Source: Cohnella mopanensis
GTDB lineage: Bacteria > Bacillota > Bacilli > Paenibacillales > Paenibacillaceae
Direction: 5' to 3'
Assembly (NCBI RefSeq): GCF_022352055.1
Contig: NZ_JAKRWM010000014.1
Location: 186,001-250,000, forward strand
DNA: 64,000 nt
Below, in pieces: positions 1-9,347 of the stretch. Made by a program: the position numbers and the translations under genes. Within the stretch, counting starts at the first letter, position 1. Each line of letters starts with the position of its first letter. Under the pieces are notes generated by a model. It was not told the origin of the DNA, did no database searches, and was given only the letters and a program-made list of their open reading frames with translations.

Positions 1-52
1 ATTTCCTATTAGAGTTAATCTAAGTACGGTTGACTCTATAGGAGGAATACGC

Positions 53-2152
53 GTGATCGTTAGAGAGAAATGGAATTGGAAAGTTTGGTTTTCGGGGTTT
101 CGTACGATCCAGAATCAATTTTTGATGATATTCCTGTCCGCTATTCTCGTTATCCTGATCGCGATGACGGCCGTAAGCTATTCTTTCTCCCGTCAACTAA
201 TTAAGGATGGCATAGAGGACAAGCTGAGAAGCCAGACTCATCAATACGTGAACGAGATCGGGAACAAGCTCCTATCTACGATATTAACTCCGCAGACCTT
301 AGCCCCGGTAGTAGAGGCGAACGGAACGCTAGGGGGGAACGTCGTTTACGGAGATCCCTATGCGGACGAGGCGACCGGGACCGTAATGGTTAAGGTTTCG
401 GTTCCTTATTATGATGAGGAGCAAACCTTCGTTGGCTATGCGACGCAGGACATTAGCTTGGATAGCATACAGCAGCTAGTCGGAAGCATTTCGGTTGGCA
501 GGAACGGTTCGGCTTTCCTGATCGATAAGAACGGATGGGTTCTGGCGGACAAAGATTACGTCAAGATCATGAAGGTGAAGCTGACGGAGGATACTAACGA
601 ATCTTTAGCCGGATTAGCGGAGACCATGCTTGGCAGCTCCGTGACGGGCAAGACCGAAGCGGACGACACTGTAGAAGAAAGTAGTCCAAGCGAGAGCGCA
701 GAAGTTGAAGAAGTATCCAACCCCGACGAGGTTGGGAGCGAGGATACGGAGAGCGACCTGAGCGATCTAGGCTTGGAGATCGATCTGGGTTCCGGGGAGG
801 AAGACACGATAACCGAGGAAGCTCCCGGGGCAGTCGAGATCCTGAATAGTCCTATCGAGATCGTCGAAGGAACAGGGACTTACGATAAGATGGGACGAAC
901 GATGAGAGCATACTATGCCACGATTCCCGACGCAGGCTGGAAACTTGCGCTTACGATTCCCGAGAGCGAGCTGTATGGGCCGTTATTCAAGCTGTTCGAG
1001 CCGCTGACTCTCCTCATTATCGCGGCCTGCGTCATCGTCTCCATAGGCGCGTATCTCTATAGTCGCTACATTCTCAAGAATGTAAGGGATATTAACCGGC
1101 TAGCGATCGCGATGGCGGAAGGCGACTTTACGAAGCGGACGCAGTTGCGTTCCGGCAACGAGCTGCAGAGATTAGGCAATAGCTTTAACCAGACGTTGGA
1201 TGGATTATGCGATACGATGGACGACATCTCGCAATCTTCCATTGCGATGTCGTCCCACGCGAATCAGATGAAGAGCGGTGCGGAGGAGACGACTCGCGCG
1301 GCGGAAGAGATCGCAAGTTCCATTCAGAGCGTGTCCGAAGGCGCGGACAACGAGGCGAGAATCGTTCTGGGATTCAAGGAAGTCGCGCAGGACGTACTTG
1401 GACAGGTTAAAGAGATTAACGTGAGCACGGAGCGCATGAAGGAAGTGGCTGCGAAAGCCCGCAAGGCTTCGGAGACGGGCACTAATTCGTTAGCCCACGT
1501 CATCGTTCAGATGGATGCCATCTATGAATCGGTCCAAGCCTCTTCGAATGACGTGTTGAAGCTGAAGCAGCATTCGAACGCGATAGACGAAATTTTAGCG
1601 TTCATTACGTCGATCGCTTCCCAGACTAGCCTTCTCTCGCTGAATGCGGCGATCGAAGCGGCCAGGGCGGGCGAGTCCGGCAAAGGTTTCTCGGTCGTAT
1701 CGATGGAAATACGCAAGCTGGCCGACCAGTCGGCGACGGCTGCAGGGGATATAAGCAAGCTGCTGGCGGAAGTTCAAGCCTCGATCTCTCAAGCTGCGGC
1801 AAGCATGGAGCAAGGAACCGGAGCGGCGGAAACGGGAAGGGAATTGGCACGGGAGGCGGAGAAGTCGTTCGGCGCCATCGGGAGCAGCATCGAGAAGGTA
1901 ACGCAGCAAGCGTCCGGGGTCTACGATTTTGCTCGTCAGATCGAAGCAAGCGCGGGGAGTATGACTTCTTCGGTGAAGGATATGCTGCTGCTCGCTTCTA
2001 AGAACGCCAACGATTCCAGTACGATCGCCGCCGCGGCGGAACAGCAGAACGCGTCCATGCAGCAGGTCGCGGCATCGGCAGTCGTTCTGGCCGAATTGTC
2101 CCAGCAACTGAAAGAGAAAATGCAGCCCTTCAGGAAGAGGGCTGCACGTTAA
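53..2152 (+). CDS. Methyl-accepting chemotaxis protein
   Basis: Transmembrane chemoreceptor that should relay ligand binding to CheA/CheW. The 699-residue protein starts at a GTG preceded by AGGAGGA. A first membrane segment lies at about residues 22-43 and a second at about 316-338, bracketing an extracellular Cache-like sensor; a HAMP domain and a long cytoplasmic signalling coiled coil follow. The hairpin tip is clear ([18 protein letters not shown], about residues 525-545). The sensor looks shortened between about residues 75 and 80 and carries an Asp/Glu/Ser-rich insert at about 200-265 that is not typical of Cache domains. The gene stands alone; its last codons overlap a hairpin that probably terminates the convergent operon. 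Family assignment is secure; the ligand is unknown. Confidence 0.95.
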   Translation: MIVREKWNWKVWFSGFRTIQNQFLMIFLSAILVILIAMTAVSYSFSRQLIKDGIEDKLRSQTHQYVNEIGNKLLSTILTPQTLAPVVEANGTLGGNVVYGDPYADEATGTVMVKVSVPYYDEEQTFVGYATQDISLDSIQQLVGSISVGRNGSAFLIDKNGWVLADKDYVKIMKVKLTEDTNESLAGLAETMLGSSVTGKTEADDTVEESSPSESAEVEEVSNPDEVGSEDTESDLSDLGLEIDLGSGEEDTITEEAPGAVEILNSPIEIVEGTGTYDKMGRTMRAYYATIPDAGWKLALTIPESELYGPLFKLFEPLTLLIIAACVIVSIGAYLYSRYILKNVRDINRLAIAMAEGDFTKRTQLRSGNELQRLGNSFNQTLDGLCDTMDDISQSSIAMSSHANQMKSGAEETTRAAEEIASSIQSVSEGADNEARIVLGFKEVAQDVLGQVKEINVSTERMKEVAAKARKASETGTNSLAHVIVQMDAIYESVQASSNDVLKLKQHSNAIDEILAFITSIASQTSLLSLNAAIEAARAGESGKGFSVVSMEIRKLADQSATAAGDISKLLAEVQASISQAAASMEQGTGAAETGRELAREAEKSFGAIGSSIEKVTQQASGVYDFARQIEASAGSMTSSVKDMLLLASKNANDSSTIAAAAEQQNASMQQVAASAVVLAELSQQLKEKMQPFRKRAAR
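2121..2146 (-). terminator. Terminator of the dga-type operon, inside the 3' end of the chemoreceptor gene
   Basis: TGCAGCCCT (2121-2129) and AGGGCTGCA (2138-2146) form a perfect 9-bp stem with an 8-nt loop. Read leftward it is followed by TTTTCTCTTT, a good U-tract, so it fits termination of the leftward operon ending at 2164. It lies within the last codons of the convergent chemoreceptor gene. Confidence 0.7.
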
Positions 2153-2163
2153 TAAATGGACTT

Positions 2164-2877
2164 CTATACGTCGTAATTGACGATATATTTCTGAATTTCA
2201 GTATTGTAATACCCTTCGCTGAATTCAATCAACTCGCCTGTATCCTCATAGGAATAACGCGTTCTCATGAGCAATGGCGTCATCTTGTTAATTTGCAGCA
2301 GGCTCTCCACGGAAGGAGGGGCGACGGCAACGGAAAACTGATCTCGGAATTTCGCCAAGGAAATTTGCCGTTCGTCCAGCATGCCATATAAGGATTGCGC
2401 GTCCAGGCCGATGAGTTCAAGATCGCCTCTGCGCATCGTTAAATAGTGCGTATAGTGGATATAAGGCACGTCATTGAGTAAGTAGAGCCGTTCAATGCGC
2501 ATGCATTGTTCCCCGAATAAGGAATGCAACTCCGTTCCTTCCTCGTGATGGACCACTTCCGTATGCAATAAACGCTTCTGAATCCGGTGGCCTTCCTCGA
2601 CTAAGATTTCCGTAAACCGTTTCGAAGTCGATAGCTTAGAGGAGGAAGTATTGCGAATGACCTTCGTGCCTTTGCCGCTGCTCGTTTCCAGATAGCCTTC
2701 TTGCACGAGCTCCTTGATCGCATTGCGAACCGTAATTTTACTAACCTCGAACTCCGTTTCTAGTTGAGGCTCGGAAGGAATATTGGTCTCAATGGGATAC
2801 GCACCGTGAAGGATTCGATCCTTTATTATACTTTTGATTTGCAAATATAAAGGTCTCTTATTACGGTTCAAGCCCAT
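2164..2877 (-). CDS. GntR-family (HutC/UTRA) transcriptional repressor
   Basis: DNA-binding regulator, 237 residues. The N-terminal winged helix (about 8-75) has the GntR signature IPSEPQLETEFEVSKITVRN; the C-terminal part (about 95-232) is a UTRA effector domain, which in this family usually binds a sugar phosphate or similar metabolite. It is the last gene of a five-gene leftward operon for glucosaminate-type catabolism, only 10 bp after the sugar kinase, so it is most likely the local repressor. A plausible operator is the TATAACGTTATA palindrome in the operon promoter near 6940. Effector identity is not visible. Confidence 0.9.
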   Translation of the reverse strand: MGLNRNKRPLYLQIKSIIKDRILHGAYPIETNIPSEPQLETEFEVSKITVRNAIKELVQEGYLETSSGKGTKVIRNTSSSKLSTSKRFTEILVEEGHRIQKRLLHTEVVHHEEGTELHSLFGEQCMRIERLYLLNDVPYIHYTHYLTMRRGDLELIGLDAQSLYGMLDERQISLAKFRDQFSVAVAPPSVESLLQINKMTPLLMRTRYSYEDTGELIEFSEGYYNTEIQKYIVNYDV

Positions 2878-2887
2878 TCAGAAGTCC

Positions 2888-3904
2888 CTACCTTTCCACA
2901 TCGCCTACCGCTTCCGTCATCGCACGGAGGATCTCGCTCTCGGAGGACATCGGCGTATCGCCTACGATCGTATGCGCAAGCATACCCGCGGCGGCAGCGA
3001 ACTCGACGGTCTTCTCCGGCGAGAATCCGCTAAGTTCCCCATGCACGATTCCGCTCGTATAGGCATCTCCTGCCCCTATTCTATCATAGACGGAGAAGGT
3101 AAGTTTCTTGGAAAACGCGAAGTTTTGATTCTTATAGATAAAGCCTTGCAAGGAATGCGTGTTGTCGCCGTTAATGGAACGGTGAGTACCGGCCGCAATC
3201 TTGATCCCATATTGGGATGCAACGGCGGGGATCAGGTCGGCTAGCTGCTCCGACCGGGTTTCTTTCCCGGTGTGCATGCCTAGGATGAACATCGCGTCCT
3301 TCTCGTTCATCATGACGATATCCGCGAGTTGAAGCATTTCCTCGTAATGCGGTTTCGCCTTCTCGTAGCCGTCGGCTCCCCAAAGCGACGGGCGATAGTT
3401 GCAGTCGAATACGACGGTTCCTCCGCGCGCTTTGACTGCTTTCGCCAAGCTTTTCATATGAAGACGAACCGAATCGTTCATGGCCAGCGTAATCCCGCAG
3501 AAGTGAACGACATCCGCTTGCTCGGCGATGGCATCGTAATCATACGTGCCTTCGGGCGCGGTATTGAAGCTGCTTTCTAACCGGTTGGAATAAGTCACCC
3601 GGCTTGGCCGCGCGCCAAAGCCGTTCTCCAAGAAGTACATCCCTACATATTGTCCGCCCCGCATCGTAAACGTTGTCGTTAAGCCTAATTTGCGAACATA
3701 GGCCGTAGCGGCATCCCCCACCGAATTGACCGGCAAAGTGGTCACAAGATAACTGGTATGACCGAAGCGCGCTAAAGCCGAACCTACGTTAACCCCCGTT
3801 CCCGAGAAGGAGTGGTTCAAGCTGCTGGCTTGAGAGAGAAGATCGTAGCCCGGCACCTGCAAGCGCATCATCACTTCGCCGAACACCGCGATCCGTTTAG
3901 CCAT
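2888..3904 (-). CDS. PfkB-family sugar kinase, 2-keto-3-deoxygluconate kinase-like
   Basis: Ribokinase-family kinase of 338 residues. N-terminal FGEVMMRL and the substrate-side SGTGVNVGSALARFG match KDG kinases and relatives; the C-terminal catalytic motif RIGAGDAYTSG carries the anion-hole glycines and the base Asp. I place the start at the ATG at 3904, which overlaps the 3' end of the upstream aldolase gene by 8 bp; a TTG at 3913 is also in frame. Next to a KDGP aldolase and a DgaE-type ammonia lyase, the likely reaction is phosphorylation of 2-keto-3-deoxygluconate to feed the aldolase (inference). Substrate specificity within PfkB cannot be settled by eye. Confidence 0.85.
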   Translation of the reverse strand: MAKRIAVFGEVMMRLQVPGYDLLSQASSLNHSFSGTGVNVGSALARFGHTSYLVTTLPVNSVGDAATAYVRKLGLTTTFTMRGGQYVGMYFLENGFGARPSRVTYSNRLESSFNTAPEGTYDYDAIAEQADVVHFCGITLAMNDSVRLHMKSLAKAVKARGGTVVFDCNYRPSLWGADGYEKAKPHYEEMLQLADIVMMNEKDAMFILGMHTGKETRSEQLADLIPAVASQYGIKIAAGTHRSINGDNTHSLQGFIYKNQNFAFSKKLTFSVYDRIGAGDAYTSGIVHGELSGFSPEKTVEFAAAAGMLAHTIVGDTPMSSESEILRAMTEAVGDVER

Positions 3905-4652
3905 GGTGATCAACCAATCTTTTCATGACATCAAGCAGCTTGCGAACGTCCTCTACGTTCGTATTGCCCGTAGCTTTATCTATAATCGAAGAGTAGACGT
4001 GAGGGATGACTTGCGGAACATTCGCCTCTAGAGCAATGCGCAGAATCGTCTCGAAATTGTCCATATCGATTCCGCCCGTAGGCTCCAATGCGAAGCCTTC
4101 CTCGCCGCAAGCTTTCGCGACGGCACGCAATTCATCCTCGCGGCTTAATCCGTTCATCGGGAAGTATTTCAACGCTTGGCCACCCATATCGCGGACAAGT
4201 GCAATCGCCGATTTCACGGGAACGATCGCTTGTTCGTTATGCGCCGCGCTTACGGGACCCGTAGAGATATTCACGTAACCGACTTGTCCGGTCGGGGAGA
4301 CTAGGCTGTTAATCCAGCTTTGCTGGCCATTGAGGTTGGCGCGGGTCGCTCCAACAGCCGGGAACACTTGATTGATATGGCTGCCGGGATAATATTTCGC
4401 GATCTCGGCGACGACGGCCGCCTGACGATTATCGCCCGCGCCCAACCCGATCGACACCGCGTCGTCGATTTCTTTACCATAGGCTTTCATGGCGGCAACC
4501 GCTTCTTCGACCGTCGGGTAATCTTTCGATAGAACGCCGACCAGTACGTAGCCTTCAGCCGCTTCGAATACCTCCTTGGCATTCTCGATGCTGTTCGCTA
4601 ACACGTTTAAGGCGACCCGGTTTTTATAAAAGCGCTTGTTCAAGTTCGTCAT
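3897..4652 (-). CDS. dgaF: KDGP aldolase, DgaF family
   Basis: 251 residues, of the family represented by Salmonella DgaF and Enterococcus EF_0839, which splits 2-keto-3-deoxy-6-phosphogluconate into pyruvate and glyceraldehyde 3-phosphate. Visible signatures are VGVLSKDYPTVEEA, LKYFPMNGLSREDEL (containing the likely Schiff-base lysine) and LEPTGGIDMDNFETI near the C-terminus. The stop overlaps the kinase start by 8 bp and the gene lies 1 bp after the DgaE-like gene, so the three are translationally coupled. The aldolase role comes from the family; the exact stereochemistry of the substrate is not determined here. Confidence 0.87.
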   Translation of the reverse strand: MTNLNKRFYKNRVALNVLANSIENAKEVFEAAEGYVLVGVLSKDYPTVEEAVAAMKAYGKEIDDAVSIGLGAGDNRQAAVVAEIAKYYPGSHINQVFPAVGATRANLNGQQSWINSLVSPTGQVGYVNISTGPVSAAHNEQAIVPVKSAIALVRDMGGQALKYFPMNGLSREDELRAVAKACGEEGFALEPTGGIDMDNFETILRIALEANVPQVIPHVYSSIIDKATGNTNVEDVRKLLDVMKRLVDHHG

Positions 4653-4653
4653 T

Positions 4654-5757
4654 TTATTTTCCTCCCGCTAGTTCACGTATTCTGGATGCGATAACTTGCA
4701 TATCGTCGCCTTGCAGCGGACGAGGGTCGATATCGAAATAGCCTTGTCTGACTCCGTAATCGCGAGTGTAGATCGCGATCTCGCCGTTCTGTAATTCAGT
4801 AACGACTTGCTTGGCGGTCGTACCCGATTTGGCCGCATCGATCTGAATGCGCGCCCGGAAGATCGCTCGTCCGGCTTCATCCTGGACGATGCCGACTTGA
4901 ACGCCTTCCAGCTCGTTCAACGTCATAAGCGTCTGCAACGATTGCTTTTCTTTCTCGCTGTTGTCCGCTTTGACGATATATTCATCGAGCGCTTGAAGCA
5001 GCCCGAACGTCGTTTCCTTGCCTACCTTCATGCTGCGTCCAATCCCGTGCAACTGCACCTTAAGCCACTCGATATAAATTCTTTTGCCGCCCACGATTCC
5101 GGATGTCGGACCTTCAATCGCCTTAGATCCGCTGTAGATAGCTAAGTCCGAGCATTTGACATACTTCTGAATGTCTTCTTCGGCAGCCGCGTCGACGATG
5201 AGAGGGACTTGATTACGTTGGGCGATTTCCCAAGCTTCCTCGACGGAGATCATGTTTTTCTGTACCGCATGGTGCGATTTGACGTACAGAATGGCCGCCG
5301 TCTTGTCCGAGATCGCATCTTCGATATGCTCGGCTTTGCCTTCGTTCGCGTATCCCACTTCGAGGAGTTTCCCGCCCCCTAAGAATACCATCGTTTCCAC
5401 GGGTGCTCCATATTGCACGTTGTGGCCTTTCAGAATGATGATCTCGTTCTTGTCGATGGCCTCTTGGTGCAGGCGTACGCTCTTGCGGCGATCTCCTTGC
5501 GTGACGACCGCGGCAACCGAGAGCGCAATGCCGCTGGAAGCCGAGTTCACGACTACCGCAGCTTCCGAGCCAAGAATCCGAGCGATATAATCGCCGGCTT
5601 TGTCCACCAAGTCCGCGATCTCCACATAATTTTGCCCGCCGTGTTTCATTGCGTCCATGACCGTGTCGGTAGGAGCGGATACTCCTAATATGCTCATCCG
5701 CCCGCTTGCATTAATAACGCGCTTAAGTCCGTATCTAGCATTCAATGAATTCGCCAT
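4654..5757 (-). CDS. dgaE: PLP-dependent ammonia lyase, DgaE family
   Basis: SelA-like fold-type I PLP enzyme of 367 residues. Family members eliminate ammonia from D-glucosaminate 6-phosphate (DgaE) to give the 2-keto-3-deoxy sugar acid. The PLP lysine is in SDLAIYSGSKAIEGPTSG; EAAVVVNSASSGIALSVAA forms the cofactor phosphate region. An in-frame TTG at 5781 exists, but ATG 5757 has AAAGGAG at ideal spacing, so I use that; it overlaps the upstream metallohydrolase by 23 bp. No PTS genes for phosphorylating uptake are nearby, and the KDG-kinase-like gene is present, so an unphosphorylated substrate is possible (inference). Confidence 0.87.
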   Translation of the reverse strand: MANSLNARYGLKRVINASGRMSILGVSAPTDTVMDAMKHGGQNYVEIADLVDKAGDYIARILGSEAAVVVNSASSGIALSVAAVVTQGDRRKSVRLHQEAIDKNEIIILKGHNVQYGAPVETMVFLGGGKLLEVGYANEGKAEHIEDAISDKTAAILYVKSHHAVQKNMISVEEAWEIAQRNQVPLIVDAAAEEDIQKYVKCSDLAIYSGSKAIEGPTSGIVGGKRIYIEWLKVQLHGIGRSMKVGKETTFGLLQALDEYIVKADNSEKEKQSLQTLMTLNELEGVQVGIVQDEAGRAIFRARIQIDAAKSGTTAKQVVTELQNGEIAIYTRDYGVRQGYFDIDPRPLQGDDMQVIASRIRELAGGK

Positions 5758-6844
5758 TTCGAACGACTCCTTTGGTTTCAATTGTCTTATCCGCTATGCG
5801 CTGTTCCCCTTCGGAGTCCAGAAGCGCAGTCTGCTCATGTTTGACGGTAAATAAAGTTAAGTTCGCGGAGTCCCCGGCTTGAATTCGACCCAGCTCGGGC
5901 TTCCCGAGCCAATCCGCTGCGCGCGTCGTGACCGCTGCGATGACCTCTTCTAACGGGTAACCCAAGTAAAGAAACTTGGAGAGGACATGGGCCATGCTAT
6001 ATACCGGTCCGTTCAATCGGTTCCCGCGATAGATGTCGGTGCTGATCGTGTTCAGTCCGATGCCGTGACGCTTCGCGGCTTCGGCCACCCGGAAGGAAAA
6101 GCTCGCCGTCCCGTGACCGACGTCGAGGTGCACGCCTCGGGCAATCGCATCTCGCAGCACCTTGAGAGGGTTGCCTTCGGCATCGAAAAGGTTGTTGCTT
6201 TTGCCGTTGAGGTAGTGCGTAATGATATCCTTCTTCTCGAGAAGGGGGATTACCTCTTCGATGTCCGGCGGTCCGGAACCGATGTGGACCATTAACGGCA
6301 ACGAAGTTTGATTGGACAGTTCGCGCGCGCGGCGCAACGGCTCGATGCCGCTGTCGCGGACTACGCTTCTGCTTATTCGCGCTTTAAGTCCAACGATGAA
6401 ATCCCTGTGCTGTTTCGCGACTTGAACGACTTTATCGGCATCGATCCAATCCAGATTGGATAATTCGTCGATCCTGGCTAAGCCTAATCTTGAAATGTTG
6501 AGAAAGGCGAATACGTTGGTGCGCGCCCGTAAGCGGCTTGCCGCTAAATCGGCGATCCGGTCCGCTCCGCAGCTTCCGGCGTCCACGATCGTGGTTACGC
6601 CCTGCTTAACGCCGATTTCGTCGATTTCATCGCCATAGGGATCAAAATCGGGAAAGGCATGAACATGCATATCAATCCATCCGCTCGATACATAAGCGCC
6701 GGCGCAGTCGGTTACTCGGTCTCCCGTCCCGCGGCCGGCCTCGGCTACCTCGATAATCGTGCCCTGTTCGATGATGATATCGATAGCGTCGCCATTGACG
6801 CGCTTTAGGTTTCTCAGAACAAATCGATCGTGCATGTCAGTCAC
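5735..6844 (-). CDS. Amidohydrolase/deacetylase-family metallohydrolase (COG3964)
   Basis: Dihydroorotase-like TIM-barrel metalloenzyme, 369 residues, of the EF_0837/Atu3266 group that travels with DgaE and DgaF homologues. Metal ligands are visible: HVHAFPDFD (HxH), FIVGLKARIS (probable carbamylated Lys), LMVHIGSG and ITHYLNGK histidines, and the terminal Asp in TISTDIYRG. It is the first gene of the operon, with AAGAAGGTG ahead of its ATG. Characterised relatives hydrolyse acyl esters or amides; by context it may release an acyl group from an N-acylated sugar acid before DgaE acts (inference). Confidence 0.85.
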   Translation of the reverse strand: MTDMHDRFVLRNLKRVNGDAIDIIIEQGTIIEVAEAGRGTGDRVTDCAGAYVSSGWIDMHVHAFPDFDPYGDEIDEIGVKQGVTTIVDAGSCGADRIADLAASRLRARTNVFAFLNISRLGLARIDELSNLDWIDADKVVQVAKQHRDFIVGLKARISRSVVRDSGIEPLRRARELSNQTSLPLMVHIGSGPPDIEEVIPLLEKKDIITHYLNGKSNNLFDAEGNPLKVLRDAIARGVHLDVGHGTASFSFRVAEAAKRHGIGLNTISTDIYRGNRLNGPVYSMAHVLSKFLYLGYPLEEVIAAVTTRAADWLGKPELGRIQAGDSANLTLFTVKHEQTALLDSEGEQRIADKTIETKGVVRNGEFIEC

Positions 6845-6937
6845 CTTCTTCCACGGCTAGAATGGTAAATCATTAAATTGTCAGATTCGTATTGCTTTCC
6901 TCTATAAGATTAGGATAGCATATAAATCACATAATAC

Positions 6938-6966
6938 AATATAACGTTATAATGTTTAATCGTCAA
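6938..6966 (-). promoter_or_regulatory. Promoter of the dga-type operon with palindromic operator
   Basis: On the minus strand TTGACG (6966-6961) and TATATT (6943-6938) are separated by exactly 17 bp, a good sigma-A promoter. The perfect palindrome TATAACGTTATA (6940-6951) overlaps the -10 element and spacer, the expected place for a repressor such as the operon's GntR protein. The same ATAACGTTAT core recurs in the repeat box near 9303. Binding is inferred. Confidence 0.6.
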
Positions 6967-7004
6967 AAGTTGGATATCCATCTTAGGGTGCAGGAGGAAG
7001 CGCG

Positions 7005-8933
7005 ATGAAATTGCATTTTGAAGGAGATTTGAACGCATTACGGCCCGGTATACGGGTATTGTCGCAAGAGCTTAAATTTTCCGAAGAGGACAATGGATTA
7101 GTCGTTCAAGTCGGGCAATCCGGCGACCAGGACGAATTGGAAGTCGGTTTAAAGCAAGGCAAGGCGTACATCTATTATGGGCAAAAACATCAGTTTTTTC
7201 GCGGATTGGGACTACTCTTGCAACGCGTTTCCGCGGGAGATTCGGCTTTCGAGCTTCGGGAACGGCAGCAGTTTGATACGATCGGCCCGATGTTCGACCT
7301 ATCGCGCAATGCGGTTTTAACCGTCGATAGCTTCAAACTTATGCTTAATAAGATGGCTTTAATGGGATTGAACACCGTGATGCTGTATATGGAGGATACG
7401 TATTCTGTCGACAGCGAGCCTTATTTCGGCTATATGAGGGGTCGATATACGTATGCGGAGCTGAAGGAAATCGACGATTACGCCGACCAATTCGGAATCG
7501 AGGCATTCCCGAGCATACAGACGCTTGCGCATCTGGAGGAGTTCCTGAAGTGGCAGCCTGTTTGGGATTATCGGGATACGAAAGGCGCGCTTATCGTTGG
7601 AGAAGATCGGACGGATCGGTTGATCGAGAAGATGATCGAAGCCGCCAGCGCTCCGTTCCGCAGCCGTAAAATCCATATCGGCATGGACGAGGCGGAGGAG
7701 CTTGGCCGAGGTAAATATTTAGACCGCAACGGCTACCGAAGCCGGTTCGAAATCATGACGGAACAGTTGGATAAGGTGCTCGAATGCACGCGTCGCCTTG
7801 GCTTGAAGCCAATGATGTGGAGCGACATGTTCCTGAAGCTTGCCGTCGGGAATGCCGGAACCGAAAGCAATTATTACGATAAAAATACGTCGATTCCCGA
7901 GGAGATGGCTCGACGCATTCCGAAAGACGTCGATATGGTGTACTGGGATTACGTTCACTTGGAGCCGGAAGATTACGAGAACGTGATCGCCAACCATCGG
8001 CCGCTCGGTTGCAATCTCGTGTTCGCCGGCGCCGTATGGATCTTCAATACTTTCGGGGTCAATTACGGCTTGAGCTTGAACGCTTCGGACACGGCTCTTC
8101 AAGTGTGCAAGAAGGAAGGGATCCGCGAAGCCTACGCGACGATGTGGGGCGACGACGGGAATGAAGGCAATCCGTTCGCCGCGCTGCTGGGATTACAGCT
8201 CTACGCGGAGCATGCCTATTCGGCGGAAAAGCCTGATCGGGAGTGGGTAGCCAGCAGAGCGAAGTTCTGCACGGGAATCGAAGCGGACGCGTTCCTGTTG
8301 ATGAAGGATTTGGACGAAACACCGGGGGCCGAATCAGACAACCGTAAGCAGAGCAACCCTTCGAAGTTTCTGTTGTATCAAGACGTACTGCTTGGACTGT
8401 TCGACAAACAAATCGAAGGGTTGGATATGGCTGGGCACTACGCTCGGTTGCAGCACCAAATACGTAGTCGTCGTAACCCGTCCGCCGATTTGGATTACTT
8501 GTTCGAGGTGCCGGAGAAATTATGCGGCGTGCTGAAGCGGAAGAGCGAAGTTGGAATCGAGCTTAAGCGAGCCTATGATGCGAAGGACAACGCGAAGCTG
8601 CAGGAGATTGCGACGGAAGTGTTGCCCGCCATCGCTGAAGCGGTACGCGAGCTGCGCAATGCCCATCGCGTGCAGTGGCTCCGTATGTTTAAGCCATTCG
8701 GTTGGGAAGTGATCGATATCCGCTACGGAGGAGTCGTGAACCGGATAGATACGGCGATTTACCGACTTCTCGATTATGTCGAGGGCCGAATCGATCGGAT
8801 CGAGGAGTTGGAGCAGGAGCGTCTGGTGTATAGCGCGACGAACCGATTCAACAACAAGGGAGCCGGCTGGTGCAGCTATTATTACAGAATGGCATCGCCT
8901 AACGTCTTCTTTCACGTCCTTAATCCGTTCTGA
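7005..8933 (+). CDS. GH20-family beta-N-acetylhexosaminidase-like protein
   Basis: 642 residues, no signal peptide, so probably cytoplasmic. A short N-terminal alpha/beta domain (1-85) precedes a (beta/alpha)8 barrel that contains the GH20 acid pair Asp228-Glu229 in KIHIGMDEAEELG. Enzymes of this group remove terminal GlcNAc or GalNAc, with substrate-assisted catalysis by the N-acetyl group; the overall layout resembles intracellular Paenibacillus hexosaminidases. A helical C-terminal domain (about 450-642) follows. The ATG has GGAGGA 8 nt upstream. It is divergent from the glucosaminate-type operon across a 160-bp promoter region, suggesting a shared amino-sugar programme (inference). Confidence 0.87.
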   Translation: MKLHFEGDLNALRPGIRVLSQELKFSEEDNGLVVQVGQSGDQDELEVGLKQGKAYIYYGQKHQFFRGLGLLLQRVSAGDSAFELRERQQFDTIGPMFDLSRNAVLTVDSFKLMLNKMALMGLNTVMLYMEDTYSVDSEPYFGYMRGRYTYAELKEIDDYADQFGIEAFPSIQTLAHLEEFLKWQPVWDYRDTKGALIVGEDRTDRLIEKMIEAASAPFRSRKIHIGMDEAEELGRGKYLDRNGYRSRFEIMTEQLDKVLECTRRLGLKPMMWSDMFLKLAVGNAGTESNYYDKNTSIPEEMARRIPKDVDMVYWDYVHLEPEDYENVIANHRPLGCNLVFAGAVWIFNTFGVNYGLSLNASDTALQVCKKEGIREAYATMWGDDGNEGNPFAALLGLQLYAEHAYSAEKPDREWVASRAKFCTGIEADAFLLMKDLDETPGAESDNRKQSNPSKFLLYQDVLLGLFDKQIEGLDMAGHYARLQHQIRSRRNPSADLDYLFEVPEKLCGVLKRKSEVGIELKRAYDAKDNAKLQEIATEVLPAIAEAVRELRNAHRVQWLRMFKPFGWEVIDIRYGGVVNRIDTAIYRLLDYVEGRIDRIEELEQERLVYSATNRFNNKGAGWCSYYYRMASPNVFFHVLNPF

Positions 8934-8947
8934 GGATTGATCATATG

Positions 8948-8993
8948 AAATGGGCTGCTCTTAAGGTCTTATATGATCTGGGGCAGCCTATTT
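8948..8993 (+). terminator. Probable terminator of the GH20 gene
   Basis: AAATGGGCTGC (8948-8958) pairs with GCAGCCTATTT (8983-8993), 11 bp with one G:U pair, loop of 24 nt, 14 bp after the stop codon. The U-tract is short, so termination may be incomplete. Confidence 0.5.
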
Positions 8994-9125
8994 CGTATGT
9001 CGGCGGCGTGATTAATAACCCTTAAACTCCGCACATTCTACTGTATGAGGGCCTCGTTCCCCCCGAACTCGCATCAACTAGTCGCCATCTAGGTGAGAAG
9101 CGGGTTGTGCTATTGTCGAAGGGGA

Positions 9126-9316
9126 AATAGGGTGATGGCATAGCGCTAATTGGTCGTAATTTACGCAAGCGAGGCGTGATAAGGTGATGGCATAACGCTA
9201 TTTGCCTCGATTGGCGAAAATGGGGTAGCAAAGTGGAAAATAAAGTGATGGCGAGGCGTTAAATGGCGGCATGTTAAGTAACTTTGGTGCAAAAAGGTGA
9301 TGACATAACGTTATAT
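9126..9316. repeat. Four GTGATGG boxes, spacing 52-61-52 (locus 1)
   Basis: Four copies of a box close to GTGATGGCATAACGCTATT start at 9132, 9184, 9245 and 9297, that is 52, 61 and 52 bp apart; the third is degenerate. They are usually preceded by an A-rich ATAAG or ATAAA. Cores are TAGCGCTA and TAACGTTA (perfect palindromes) or TAACGCTA (near-palindrome). An equivalent set with identical spacing lies at 19275-19458. The remaining sequence between 8994 and 9126 shows nothing I recognise. Confidence 0.85.
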
Positions 9317-9347
9317 CTGCGCGCACTGGCCACCACACACGCATTCA

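Noticed and set aside
1595..2107. Leftward 170-codon ORF opposite the chemoreceptor
   Set aside because: Shadow of the signalling-domain coding sequence, Arg/Leu-rich translation, no start site.
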